Source of the DNA: an uncultured Candidatus Saccharibacteria bacterium
GTDB taxonomy: Bacteria > Patescibacteriota > Saccharimonadia > Saccharimonadales > Saccharimonadaceae
Length of the DNA stretch: 20,986 nucleotides
Assembly: GCA_947427985.1 (NCBI GenBank)
Contig: CANEKB010000008.1
Location: 1 to 20,986 of the forward strand
Direction: 5' to 3'
Below the pieces are notes generated by a model. It did no database searches. It worked only from the letters and a program-made list of their open reading frames with translations, and was not told where the DNA came from. Made by a program: the position numbers and the translations under genes. Of this stretch, positions 1 to 6,281 are shown piece by piece (within the stretch, counting starts at the first letter, position 1; every line of letters begins with the position of its first letter).

Positions 1-1
1 T

Positions 2-52
2 CATGACCAGCACTATTGGGGCTTCTCCCTCCGTTGTCTAGCCATAGAGTAA
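2..52 (+). CDS. 3' end of a major-paralogous-domain surface protein (partial)
   Basis: Only the last 16 codons and the stop are inside the window; they read HDQHYWGFSLRCLAIE. The ending aromatic-GFSxRC is the usual C-terminus of the Fibrobacter succinogenes major paralogous domain (TIGR02145 type), found in secreted or surface proteins of several phyla including Saccharibacteria. What makes the reading firm is that the same ending, FPLRCLAIE plus stop, occurs twice more in this window (stops at 5469-5471 on the minus strand and 5915-5917 on the plus strand), with shared DNA continuing past the stop. This copy is probably the tail of a full-length gene lying upstream. Its function is unknown beyond likely cell-surface display. 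Confidence 0.7.
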   Translation, partial: HDQHYWGFSLRCLAIE

Positions 53-72
53 TCAATAGGAAGGATGAAGAA
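29..72 (+). repeat. 44-nt repeat, copy 1 (paralogous-domain 3' end)
   Basis: Begins CTCCGTTGTCTAGCC, covers the last codons and stop of the paralogous-domain gene, and continues 20 bases past the stop to end GGATGAAGAA. Copy 3 (5894-5937) differs from it at one base; copy 2 (5449-5492, opposite strand) differs at a few bases just after the stop codon. The conservation outside the coding part shows that whole 3' ends, not just the protein domain, were duplicated. Confidence 0.85.
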
Positions 73-74
73 GA

Positions 75-103
75 TTAAGAAATGCCCGAAGTTGTAGTAT
101 AAT
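75..103 (+). promoter_or_regulatory. gatC promoter, probably giving a leaderless mRNA
   Basis: TTAAGA (75-80), a 17-base spacer, then a perfect TATAAT (98-103). The expected transcription start (about 110-111) coincides with the ATG at 111, and no Shine-Dalgarno sequence precedes it. An ATG at 102 lies inside the -10 box and so cannot be the start for this promoter. Confidence 0.65.
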
Positions 104-110
104 GAATAGC

Positions 111-398
111 ATGGAAGTTAATCAGGAAGTTATTGCCCATCTGGCTGAGTTATCGCATTTCGCCTTGAGCGAAGCGGAGAGCTCGCAGCTGGCTTCGAAT
201 ATTAAAGATATTATTGGATATATCTCGCAACTTGACGAGCTAAATACCTCAAATGTTGAGCCGACTTATCAAGTTTTTGAAATGGAAAATATCTGGCGCG
301 AGGACGAGATTCTTCCTCAGGAAGCCGACCGAGAACAACTTCTTGCTTTGACCAAAGAAGTCTCAAACCATCAAATTAAAGTACCAAAAGTTCTATAA
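111..398 (+). CDS. gatC: Asp-tRNA(Asn)/Glu-tRNA(Gln) amidotransferase subunit C
   Basis: Small subunit of the GatCAB amidotransferase, which converts Glu-tRNA(Gln) and/or Asp-tRNA(Asn) to the amidated forms in the cytoplasm; GatC wraps around GatA and holds it to GatB. The product, 95 aa from ATG 111, has the family pattern: N-terminal IAHLAELSHFALSEAE helix, a second helix with NIKDIIGYISQLDELN, then the extended tail containing NVEPT and the acidic WREDE stretch. Length is normal for GatC (about 95-100 aa). I chose ATG 111 over ATG 102 because the -10 box ends at 103. First gene of an operon; gatA follows after 12 bases with its own strong ribosome site. Confidence 0.93.
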   Translation: MEVNQEVIAHLAELSHFALSEAESSQLASNIKDIIGYISQLDELNTSNVEPTYQVFEMENIWREDEILPQEADREQLLALTKEVSNHQIKVPKVL

Positions 399-410
399 GG
401 AGGGAGGGGA

Positions 411-1844
411 ATGAAAACTGCGAGTAGAGAAGTTAGTGCGGTAAGTCTAGTACAAGAAGCTCTGGACAAGGCGCATCAATATCAAAAAGACTACCATATT
501 TTTAATTTTATCAATGATGTTGAAGCCCTAAAAAAAGCGGCAGCGATTGACGAAAAGATCAAAAACGGCGAACCAGCTGGGCGTCTAGCGGGTGTTCCTT
601 ATGCTTTGAAAGACAACTTCCTTAGCCCTGAAGGCGGCACGACGGCTTCGGCGCATATCCTTGAGGAATTCACCAGTCCGGTTACAGCGACGTCGGTTAA
701 GAAGCTCGAAGAAGAGGGCGCAATTATGATTGGCCGGACGAATCTTGACGCTTTCGCGCATGGTTCAAGTACTGAGAACAGCTATTATGGCCCAACTAGG
801 AACTCAAAAGACCTTGAGCGAGTTGCGGGTGGTTCCTCTGGTGGTTCAGCAGTAGCAGTAGCGCTCGGCATTGTGCCGTTTGCGACTGGCTCGGATACTG
901 GCGGTTCGATTCGCCAGCCAGCTAGCTTTAACGGGGTTTATGGCCTAAAGCCGACCTATGGCGCAATTAGTCGCTACGGTGTAGTGGCGATGGCTTCAAG
1001 CACGGATTGTGTCGGTTTCTTTACTCAAAATGTCGATGATATGGACCTCTTAATGCAAATAACAGCCGGTCAGGATGCAAACGACCTAACGACTCTACCA
1101 GATTTCTATGGTAAGGAAACTGGCTTTGATGACCCGATCAAGAAAATTGGCGTGATTAAAGATTTTGATAATGATGCGGTAGCGCCAGAGATTCGTGCGG
1201 CTCTTGCCCGTAAAGTTGAGGAGTTGAAAGCAGCCGGACACGAAATCGTCTACCTGGATATGCCGGCGTTAAAATATGCGCTTGCAGCGTATTATATTAT
1301 TGTCCCGGCCGAGGTCGCAAGTAATCTTTCGCGCCATGATGGGATTCGGTATGGTTTTCGGAGTGAAGAATCGGGGGATCTCGCGAGCCTATATAAAAAT
1401 ACACGCAACGAAGGTTTTATGCCTGAGAATAAGCGTCGAATCATGATCGGGAACTTCGTGCTTTCGAGTGGATTTTATGATGCTTATTATCTCAAGGCTG
1501 CAAAGGCGCGCACTATGATCGTTGATGAATACCGAAAGGCTTTCGAAAAGTGTGATTTTATCCTTACTCCAGTTAGCCCGAATCCAGCTTTTAAGCTTGG
1601 CGAAAAGGTGAATGATCCAGTGGCGATGTACCTCGAAGATTTGATGTCGGTCTCGTTGAACTTGGCTGGAGTTCCGGGCCTAGCGATTCCAGTCGGCGAG
1701 ACAAAAGAGGGGCTCTCTCTTGGCCTCCAGCTAGTCGGACCGCGCCGTAGTGACCAAGCTTTGCTGAGATTTGCGAAGCAGATTGCTGGCGAGGGTGAAC
1801 CGGAAGAAGACCATCATATCGATATTATGGGAGGAAATGACTAA
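411..1844 (+). CDS. gatA: Asp/Glu-tRNA amidotransferase subunit A (amidase)
   Basis: Catalytic glutaminase of GatCAB: releases ammonia from glutamine, which is channelled to GatB. The 477-aa protein is an amidase-signature enzyme of normal length. The Ser-cisSer-Lys triad is visible as K67 in ALKDNF, S142 in GGSSGGSA and S166 in GSDTGGSIRQPA; the spacings match Lys79/Ser154/Ser178 of the Staphylococcus enzyme. Amidase motifs are intact through the C-terminal AGVPGLAIPVG and LGLQLVGP. AGGAGG at 398-403 lies 7 bases before the ATG, and a second GGAGGGG follows it. The stop overlaps the next ATG (TAATG at 1842-1846), so translation of the next gene is probably coupled. Organisms that rely on GatCAB usually lack GlnRS and/or AsnRS; that is inferred here, not seen. 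Confidence 0.97.
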   Translation: MKTASREVSAVSLVQEALDKAHQYQKDYHIFNFINDVEALKKAAAIDEKIKNGEPAGRLAGVPYALKDNFLSPEGGTTASAHILEEFTSPVTATSVKKLEEEGAIMIGRTNLDAFAHGSSTENSYYGPTRNSKDLERVAGGSSGGSAVAVALGIVPFATGSDTGGSIRQPASFNGVYGLKPTYGAISRYGVVAMASSTDCVGFFTQNVDDMDLLMQITAGQDANDLTTLPDFYGKETGFDDPIKKIGVIKDFDNDAVAPEIRAALARKVEELKAAGHEIVYLDMPALKYALAAYYIIVPAEVASNLSRHDGIRYGFRSEESGDLASLYKNTRNEGFMPENKRRIMIGNFVLSSGFYDAYYLKAAKARTMIVDEYRKAFEKCDFILTPVSPNPAFKLGEKVNDPVAMYLEDLMSVSLNLAGVPGLAIPVGETKEGLSLGLQLVGPRRSDQALLRFAKQIAGEGEPEEDHHIDIMGGND

Positions 1845-2263
1845 TGTGGTCCTCGGTGGTGTTCTTAGCAATCGCAGTTGTCGCAGTAGCGCTCTTGATG
1901 CTGGTTGCAATGGTCTTGAGCGGCAAGCGTGCGCATATTTTTGACGTTGAGGCTTATCAAACACGTTGGTTAAAACTGGAAAATAGCATCATAAAAGGTC
2001 AGCCATTAACCTACAATATGGCGGTCATGCAGGGGGATAAGTTGCTAGATCGGGCCTTGACTGAAATGGGCGTACCCGGAAAAACCATGGCGGATCGGCT
2101 AAAGCGTATGGATGGACGACTTTCCAAGATTAATCAAGTTTGGGCGGCACACAAGCTGCGTAATCGCATCGCACATGAAACAGATTTTGAAGTTGACTAT
2201 AATGAGGCTAATCAAGCGCTCGCCGCGTTTAAACAAGCGCTAAAAGATTTAGGAGCAATCTAA
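1844..2263 (+). CDS. Membrane-anchored small protein with HEPN-like RNRIAH motif
   Basis: A 139-aa protein I cannot assign to a named family. Residues 3-26 form one strong hydrophobic helix followed by GKR, so it is probably anchored in the membrane with a cytoplasmic C-terminus. The rest is predicted helical and ends with KLRNRIAHETDF (residues 104-115), then another amphipathic helix. R106-NRIA-H111 fits the Rx4-6H motif of HEPN domains, many of which are RNases or nucleotide-binding helical bundles; DUF4145-like proteins carry similar LRNRxAH sequences. It sits between gatA and gatB with TAATG overlaps on both sides (1842-1846 and 2261-2265), so it is co-translated with the amidotransferase. 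The HEPN assignment is by motif only; RNase activity is not shown. Confidence 0.85.
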   Translation: MWSSVVFLAIAVVAVALLMLVAMVLSGKRAHIFDVEAYQTRWLKLENSIIKGQPLTYNMAVMQGDKLLDRALTEMGVPGKTMADRLKRMDGRLSKINQVWAAHKLRNRIAHETDFEVDYNEANQALAAFKQALKDLGAI

Positions 2264-3684
2264 TGACGAAATATATTCCTACTATCGGCATTGAATGCCA
2301 CGTGCAATTATCCACGAAGACTAAGCTTTTCTCTGAGGTCGATAATGACGCCCGACTGAAAGAACCGAACAGTTGTGTCTCGCCGGTTGATTATGCTTTG
2401 CCAGGCATGCTGCCGCGCTTAAATAAAATGGCAATTCGCTATTCCGTACGCGCTGGTCTGGCCTTAAATTCGGAGATTAACCTCGAAAGTCGTTTCGATC
2501 GTAAACACTATTTCTATCCTGACCTACCAAAAGGTTACCAGATTACCCAGATGTATCATCCGATCATTGGTGCAGGTTTTGTTGAGCTTCCAGATGGTAC
2601 GAAGATCCGAATTGAGCATGCGCATCTTGAAGAGGACGCCGGAAAACTAAGCCACGAAGGTACCTATAGTCTCGTCGATTTAAACCGAGCTGGCACCCCG
2701 CTAGTTGAAATCGTCTCGATGCCAGATATTCACTCCGCAGCGCACGCGCGTGATTACGCGAAAGAGCTTTGGCGGGTGATGACTTATGCTGGTGTAACTT
2801 TTGGTGATTTATATAATGGTAATATGCGCTTTGACGTGAATACGAGTGTGGCGCCAGAAGGTAGCACTGAACTTGGTACCCGGACCGAGGTGAAAAATCT
2901 CAACTCCTTCCGTTCGGTCGAGCGAGCAGTTGAATATGAAATTAAACGCCAGACCAAGTTGCTTGAAAAGGGTGAAAAAGTCATCCAGGAAACTCGTGGC
3001 TGGAACGATGCGACCGGCGAGACTACCGGCCAGCGTACTAAGGAAGCGGCGGCGGATTATCGCTATATGCCAGAGCCGGACATCCCACCAATTCGACTAA
3101 AAGCCGAGATTGTCGATGAGGAACGGGCTAATCTGCCAAAAATGCCAAAGTGGTATCGAATGGAGTTTAACGACGTCTTGGGTAGCGATTTAGTTGAGGT
3201 GTTGCTCGATTACCGACCGCTAATGGAGAAGCTAGCGGAGCTTGAAGATAAGAAAGCCGTTAAGAAAATTGCAAATTTGTTTAGTAGCGTTTTGCTTGCC
3301 GAAGAAAATGCCAGCCTGCTTAATGATGAGCTTCCGAGCAAGGAACAACTCCTAGGCTTAGTTGAGATGCTAGATAAGAACGAACTTTCCAGTACCGGTG
3401 GCAAAGAAGTTTTCTTGAAGTTCTTTGACCCAGAAATGCATTTTAAGGATACCAGGACCATTGCAAAGGAGCTGGGCGTCGTACAAGAGAACGATCTCGG
3501 TGCGCTTGAACAGATTGTTGATAGCGTGCTTGCGAAACCAGAAACCCAGCAGGCACAAGCCGATTTTAAGGCTGGGCAAGAAAAAGTAATCGGGTTCCTA
3601 GTCGGCCAAGTGATGAAAGAATCGCACGGCAAGGCAAACCCGTCCGCAGTACAAGACATTTTGCGTCAAAAGCTAGGGAAATAG
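2263..3684 (+). CDS. gatB: Asp/Glu-tRNA amidotransferase subunit B
   Basis: Kinase/transamidase subunit of GatCAB: activates the side-chain carboxylate of misacylated tRNA with ATP and transfers ammonia from GatA. The protein is 473 aa, normal length. The N-terminal cradle domain shows IGIECHVQLSTKTKLFS (E11 and H13 in the active-site strand), HYFYPDLPKGYQITQ (82-96) and the acidic LEEDAGKLSHE (122-132). The C-terminal helical and YqeY-like tail, which binds the tRNA elbow, occupies roughly 300-473 and ends VGQVMKESHGKANPSAVQDILRQ, in three short conserved blocks. Its ATG overlaps the stop of the upstream small membrane gene. The helicase gene begins 18 bases after its stop. Confidence 0.97.
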   Translation: MTKYIPTIGIECHVQLSTKTKLFSEVDNDARLKEPNSCVSPVDYALPGMLPRLNKMAIRYSVRAGLALNSEINLESRFDRKHYFYPDLPKGYQITQMYHPIIGAGFVELPDGTKIRIEHAHLEEDAGKLSHEGTYSLVDLNRAGTPLVEIVSMPDIHSAAHARDYAKELWRVMTYAGVTFGDLYNGNMRFDVNTSVAPEGSTELGTRTEVKNLNSFRSVERAVEYEIKRQTKLLEKGEKVIQETRGWNDATGETTGQRTKEAAADYRYMPEPDIPPIRLKAEIVDEERANLPKMPKWYRMEFNDVLGSDLVEVLLDYRPLMEKLAELEDKKAVKKIANLFSSVLLAEENASLLNDELPSKEQLLGLVEMLDKNELSSTGGKEVFLKFFDPEMHFKDTRTIAKELGVVQENDLGALEQIVDSVLAKPETQQAQADFKAGQEKVIGFLVGQVMKESHGKANPSAVQDILRQKLGK

Positions 3685-3702
3685 GCTGGGGCAGACCGGG
3701 GG

Positions 3703-5412
3703 ATGCAAGATTTTAGGACAGTCGAGGAGTTTAAGATGTGGTTTGAGCGCCACGTCTCGCTCGGTGGCAAGCCGTATACCTTGGATCTTGACCAGGCTAG
3801 AGCAGTGCTGGATAGTCATAAGAATACGCTCGTGACAGCGCGAGCTGGCTCAGGCAAAACTCGTGTCATCGTAGCGAAAGTCGCTTATCTTGTCGCGAGC
3901 GGCCAAGCTTATCTTAGCGAGATTGCTGCTTTTATGTTTAACCGCACGGCGGCGGCCGAGGTTAACGAGCGGATCGGTATGGTCGAAATTGACGGTGTGC
4001 CGCTCAAGAATTGGGGTGGAAAAGAACGCGAGATTCGTATCGCCTCAACTTTTCATAAGTTTGCACTTGATCTCGTCAAAGCAGCTGGTGACCGCCCAGA
4101 GATTATCTCCGAACTAGAGCACGATAGCATTATTCGCCGAGCTTTAACCAAGGTGCTTACCGAGCAGAAACGACGCTTATCTCGTGATAAACAAGAAGAA
4201 ACCTTGCGCCTAGCTAGCAGTTTTATTGCACGGGCTGGACAACAATATTCGGGCGATCATGGCTTAAGCGAGCTTTTCCAGGCGGTACAGGAATATTGCA
4301 CGGAGCATAGCGGTGATCCTGATTATGCTGACAAGATTTTAATCCATGAGACTTCGTTAGCGGTTTATCAAGAATATCTCCTTGCCCTAAACTATCCGAA
4401 GATTGATTTTAACCTCTTAATGTCGCGCGCGGCACGCGTACTTCGTGATGGAGCTAAGGCTTCGTGTTTGAACGCGGCTCGTTTCCAGCACAAAATGCAG
4501 CAAATCTCGTGCTACAAATATCTACTAGTTGATGAATATCAGGATTTTTCCTACCTATTTTTTGACCTGATTCGCTCAATTCGACAGAATTGCCCTGCGG
4601 CGCATCTATTTGCTGTGGGTGATGACTGGCAAGCAATCAATCGCTTTGCTGGCTCTGATGTTGATTATTTTCTTAATTTTGCAGAATATTTTCCTGAAGA
4701 TGTCGTGGATATTCCACTAATGACTAATTATCGCAGTGATTGTCGAATCGTCGAAAATGCGAATCGGTATATGCTGAAAAATTATAACCCTAATGCTGAT
4801 AAAGCAGTGCCGTTCAGTCGCAAAAGAGGCAAAATCAAACGTCAAAATCCTGTCAAAACTAAGTTTGATAGTCAAGATTTACTTGAAGACGGATTAGGTG
4901 ATGGTAGATATCAGAACATCTTGGCCGATATAGTGCGAAGCGTGGTCAAAGACGCTATAAACGCACGCGGGCTGAAGCCAAAAGATTTTCAGGAAGCTGC
5001 AAGGTTGCTCAAGACGACATATAAAATCGTCAAAAAACACCATAAAGAACAGATCCTGCTTTTGCATCGCCATAATTTTACTAGTTTTGCGAACGTGAGC
5101 CTAGAAAACCTTTATTTGGCACTCCGTCGGATTATGGTTGAGGAGGGAGTTATGAGCGAAATGGATTTCGATAGTCGGGTTCGTTGTATGACGATGCACA
5201 AATCAAAGGGTCTAGAGTCGGACGTGGTGATTTTACTTGAGATGGATCGTAGTCAAGTTCGTTCTGAACACCCTCATGCGACGATTTTTGAGATTTTCGG
5301 CGATACCCGTGCCGCCGAGACTGCCGATCAGCACCGATTACTTTACGTTGCTCTCACCCGTGCGAAGCATAAGCTCTATATCTTGAGTAGCGATAAAAAG
5401 CCCGTAGCCTAG
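3703..5412 (+). CDS. UvrD/HelD-like superfamily 1 DNA helicase (short)
   Basis: ATP-dependent 3'-5' DNA helicase of the UvrD/Rep superfamily. All core motifs are present in 569 aa: Q-motif region LDLDQARAV (27-35), Walker A ARAGSGKT (46-53), FHKFALDL (118-125), Walker B LLVDEYQD (274-281), motif III GDDWQAINRF (306-315), NYRSD (342-346), MTMHKSKGLESDVV (496-509) and motif VI LLYVALTRAKHKLY (546-559). The GDDWQ form is typical of helicase IV (HelD) rather than PcrA/UvrD. It is shorter than E. coli HelD (684 aa), with reduced insert domains and essentially nothing after motif VI. The start has a GGGG stretch just upstream, a weak ribosome site; proximity to gatB suggests read-through transcription. 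The exact cellular role (repair or replication restart) cannot be told from sequence. Confidence 0.92.
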   Translation: MQDFRTVEEFKMWFERHVSLGGKPYTLDLDQARAVLDSHKNTLVTARAGSGKTRVIVAKVAYLVASGQAYLSEIAAFMFNRTAAAEVNERIGMVEIDGVPLKNWGGKEREIRIASTFHKFALDLVKAAGDRPEIISELEHDSIIRRALTKVLTEQKRRLSRDKQEETLRLASSFIARAGQQYSGDHGLSELFQAVQEYCTEHSGDPDYADKILIHETSLAVYQEYLLALNYPKIDFNLLMSRAARVLRDGAKASCLNAARFQHKMQQISCYKYLLVDEYQDFSYLFFDLIRSIRQNCPAAHLFAVGDDWQAINRFAGSDVDYFLNFAEYFPEDVVDIPLMTNYRSDCRIVENANRYMLKNYNPNADKAVPFSRKRGKIKRQNPVKTKFDSQDLLEDGLGDGRYQNILADIVRSVVKDAINARGLKPKDFQEAARLLKTTYKIVKKHHKEQILLLHRHNFTSFANVSLENLYLALRRIMVEEGVMSEMDFDSRVRCMTMHKSKGLESDVVILLEMDRSQVRSEHPHATIFEIFGDTRAAETADQHRLLYVALTRAKHKLYILSSDKKPVA

Positions 5413-5448
5413 GTCTGCAGTCGGGTAAAAGTTCGCTATTACGGCACC

Positions 5449-5492
5449 TTCTTCATCCTCCCTTGATATTACTCTATGGCTAGACAACGGAG
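5449..5492 (-). repeat. 44-nt repeat, copy 2 (inverted)
   Basis: Reverse complement of the repeat at 29-72 and 5894-5937, with the same codons (LRCLAIE, stop) and the same trailing GGGAGGATGAAGAA. A few bases directly after the stop are rearranged (ATCAAGGG versus CAATAGGG). With copy 3 it forms a pair of inverted repeats enclosing 401 bases. Confidence 0.85.
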
Positions 5493-5681
5493 GGGAAAAG
5501 CCCAGAAATGCCAGTCTTGACGAGACGTTATGCTAGAACTACCATCAAAATAACTAAAGTCAGCTCGATTGGGATTATCCGATGTATTAGTTGCAGTCCA
5601 GAAAAAGCCAAAATTAGCGGCCAAACGTATGAGGTTGCCTCCGCTTTCAGCTGGCGAAGTATTTCCGCTGCGGACGAAAAT
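5469..5681 (-). pseudogene. Promoterless 3' fragment (cassette) of a major-paralogous-domain gene
   Basis: Read on the minus strand, 70 codons give IFVRSG, then SGGNLIRLAANFGFFWTA (about 10 residues further on), then DFSYFDGSS and WAFPLRCLAIE before the stop at 5469-5471. This order (FVRSG; G-FFW-TA/SS-T; aromatic-F-FxS; aromatic-x-F-x-LRC) is the C-terminal half of the Fibrobacter-type paralogous domain. No ATG, ribosome site or N-terminal domain precedes it; the frame closes at a TAA about 40 bases upstream of the FVRSG codons. It is either a dead remnant or a silent donor cassette. It converges on the helicase gene, whose stop is 57 bases away. Confidence 0.7.
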
Positions 5682-5727
5682 CGAATCAGCTGTTTCGATT
5701 TTCAGAATGTCTTTTCTTCGTCCGCAG
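5668..5727. repeat. Imperfect inverted repeat at the head-to-head cassette junction
   Basis: CTGCGGACGAA (5668-5678) is repeated in reverse complement as TTCGTCCGCAG (5717-5727). Inside it AAAATCGAA (5677-5685) is mirrored by TTCGATTTT (5694-5702). The right arm has about 14 extra bases (5703-5716) between its two parts. The outer arms encode the conserved FVRSG of both cassettes, so the two fragments meet at matching positions in opposite directions. Confidence 0.75.
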
Positions 5728-5917
5728 TGGGTATGTCGATATTATGATCTCGCTAGTTATTAAGACTGGCTATCGGAATAATTATTGGAGTTCGTCTAGA
5801 GATCGCAATGTCCCTGGGCAAACACACACTGGTTATTTTGATGACATGCTAGTATATACGTCCGGTAGTGACGTCGATTCTGTTGGTTTCCCCCTCCGTT
5901 GTCTAGCCATAGAGTAA
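5714..5917 (+). pseudogene. Second promoterless 3' fragment (cassette) of a major-paralogous-domain gene
   Basis: On the plus strand 67 codons read FFVRSGYVDI, then TGYRNNYWSSSRD, GYFDDMLVYTSGSDV and SVGFPLRCLAIE before the stop at 5915-5917. NNYWSSS and GFPLRC are hallmark positions of the Fibrobacter-type major paralogous domain. The body differs strongly from the minus-strand fragment while FVRSG and the last nine codons are the same. The first in-frame ATG (5744) would give only 57 aa and has no ribosome site, and no signal peptide or N-terminal domain is attached. Dead remnant or silent cassette; see findings. Confidence 0.72.
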
Positions 5918-5937
5918 TCAATAGGGAGGATGAAGAA
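5894..5937 (+). repeat. 44-nt repeat, copy 3
   Basis: Direct copy of the repeat at 29-72 with one base difference in 44, and inverted relative to 5449-5492. It covers LRCLAIE, the stop, and 20 bases of shared 3' flank. Confidence 0.85.
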
Positions 5938-5969
5938 TATCCCAACAACCAACAAGAATGTGTGGTTTA

Positions 5970-6082
5970 GATTATTTCTAGACTTTCAGAAACCTTGTGG
6001 CTCCGACCACTCGGGCTGGCGCGGGTCCGAATCTTTAGATGAGGAGAGCGCCACCCAGGTTGAAGAAAGTCTAGAAATAATC
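5970..6082. other. 113-nt structured element with perfect 18-bp inverted ends (possible ncRNA)
   Basis: GATTATTTCTAGACTTTC (5970-5987) and GAAAGTCTAGAAATAATC (6065-6082) are perfect reverse complements. Inside, AACCT (5991 onward) can pair with AGGTT near 6057, GTGG/CCAC form a hairpin whose loop bases CCGA can pair with TCGG just downstream (an H-type pseudoknot), and TGGCGC pairs with GCGCCA to carry an apical stem interrupted by GA/GA. The conserved-looking pairing at several levels suggests a folded RNA, better formed on the plus strand because tandem G-A pairs are lost on the other. I do not recognise it as tRNA, tmRNA, SRP RNA, RNase P or a known riboswitch. No target-site duplication flanks it, so a mobile element is less likely. 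Confidence 0.45.
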
Positions 6083-6151
6083 CGATCCGAGGATACATAC
6101 CATCTTTCCTTATTTCTGTGCCAAAAATCCTACTACCAAAACAGAACATTT

Positions 6152-6162
6152 TATGATAAAAT
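6152..6162 (+). promoter_or_regulatory. Possible fusA promoter -10 region
   Basis: TATGATAAAAT offers two overlapping -10-like hexamers (TATGAT, TAAAAT) about 120 bases before fusA. I see no good -35. A second TATAAT at 6255-6260 lies only 21 bases before the ATG, but it also lacks a clear -35. Either could serve; the assignment is weak. Confidence 0.3.
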
Positions 6163-6193
6163 AAAGAAAAGCCTATCTTTTCGGAGGTATTTT

Positions 6194-6232
6194 GTGTGCA
6201 AATGGCCCACTTTGAGCTGTTTTCGCGCATGA
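6194..6232 (+). CDS. Possible 12-codon leader peptide upstream of fusA
   Basis: GGAGGT (6183-6188) stands 5-6 bases before a GTG that opens a frame reading (M)CKWPTLSCFRA and stopping at TGA 6230-6232. This is one of the better ribosome sites in the window, on a frame too short to be an enzyme. After it, TTGATAA (6239-6245) can pair with TTATCAA (6260-6266), immediately before the fusA ribosome site. That arrangement could couple leader translation to fusA translation. Codon content alone does not show it is expressed. Confidence 0.3.
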   Translation: MCKWPTLSCFRA

Positions 6233-6281
6233 TATCTCTTGATAAGATAGTAATTATAATTATCAAAAGGAACAAACTTCT

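Noticed and set aside
102..110. Upstream ATG for gatC adding three residues
   Set aside because: This ATG overlaps the TATAAT at 98-103, so it would be upstream of the transcription start; ATG 111 fits the leaderless pattern seen elsewhere.
3210..3659. 149-aa minus-strand open frame inside gatB
   Set aside because: Serine-rich translation antisense to a well-conserved gene, with no ribosome site or family features; a frame shadow.
5508..5763. Two short plus-strand open frames of 64-79 aa in the cassette region
   Set aside because: They lie in frames other than those giving the paralogous-domain motifs and are mostly antisense to the minus-strand cassette.
5970..6082. SRP RNA, RNase P, or tRNA-like gene
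   Set aside because: The SRP GGAA tetraloop motif, the RNase P P4 core, and a tRNA acceptor/T-loop pair are all absent. GGGTCCGAATC resembles a T-arm but has no partner arms.
5970..6082. Miniature inverted-repeat transposable element
   Set aside because: The flanking bases show no target-site duplication and no second copy exists in the window. It remains possible if other genomic copies are found.
5930..6232. 100-aa open frame across the structured element
   Set aside because: It reads through both arms of the inverted repeat, has low-complexity unrelated segments and its GGAGG directly abuts the ATG. An equally long open frame exists on the opposite strand (5967-6275). Only the last 12 codons have a usable ribosome site.
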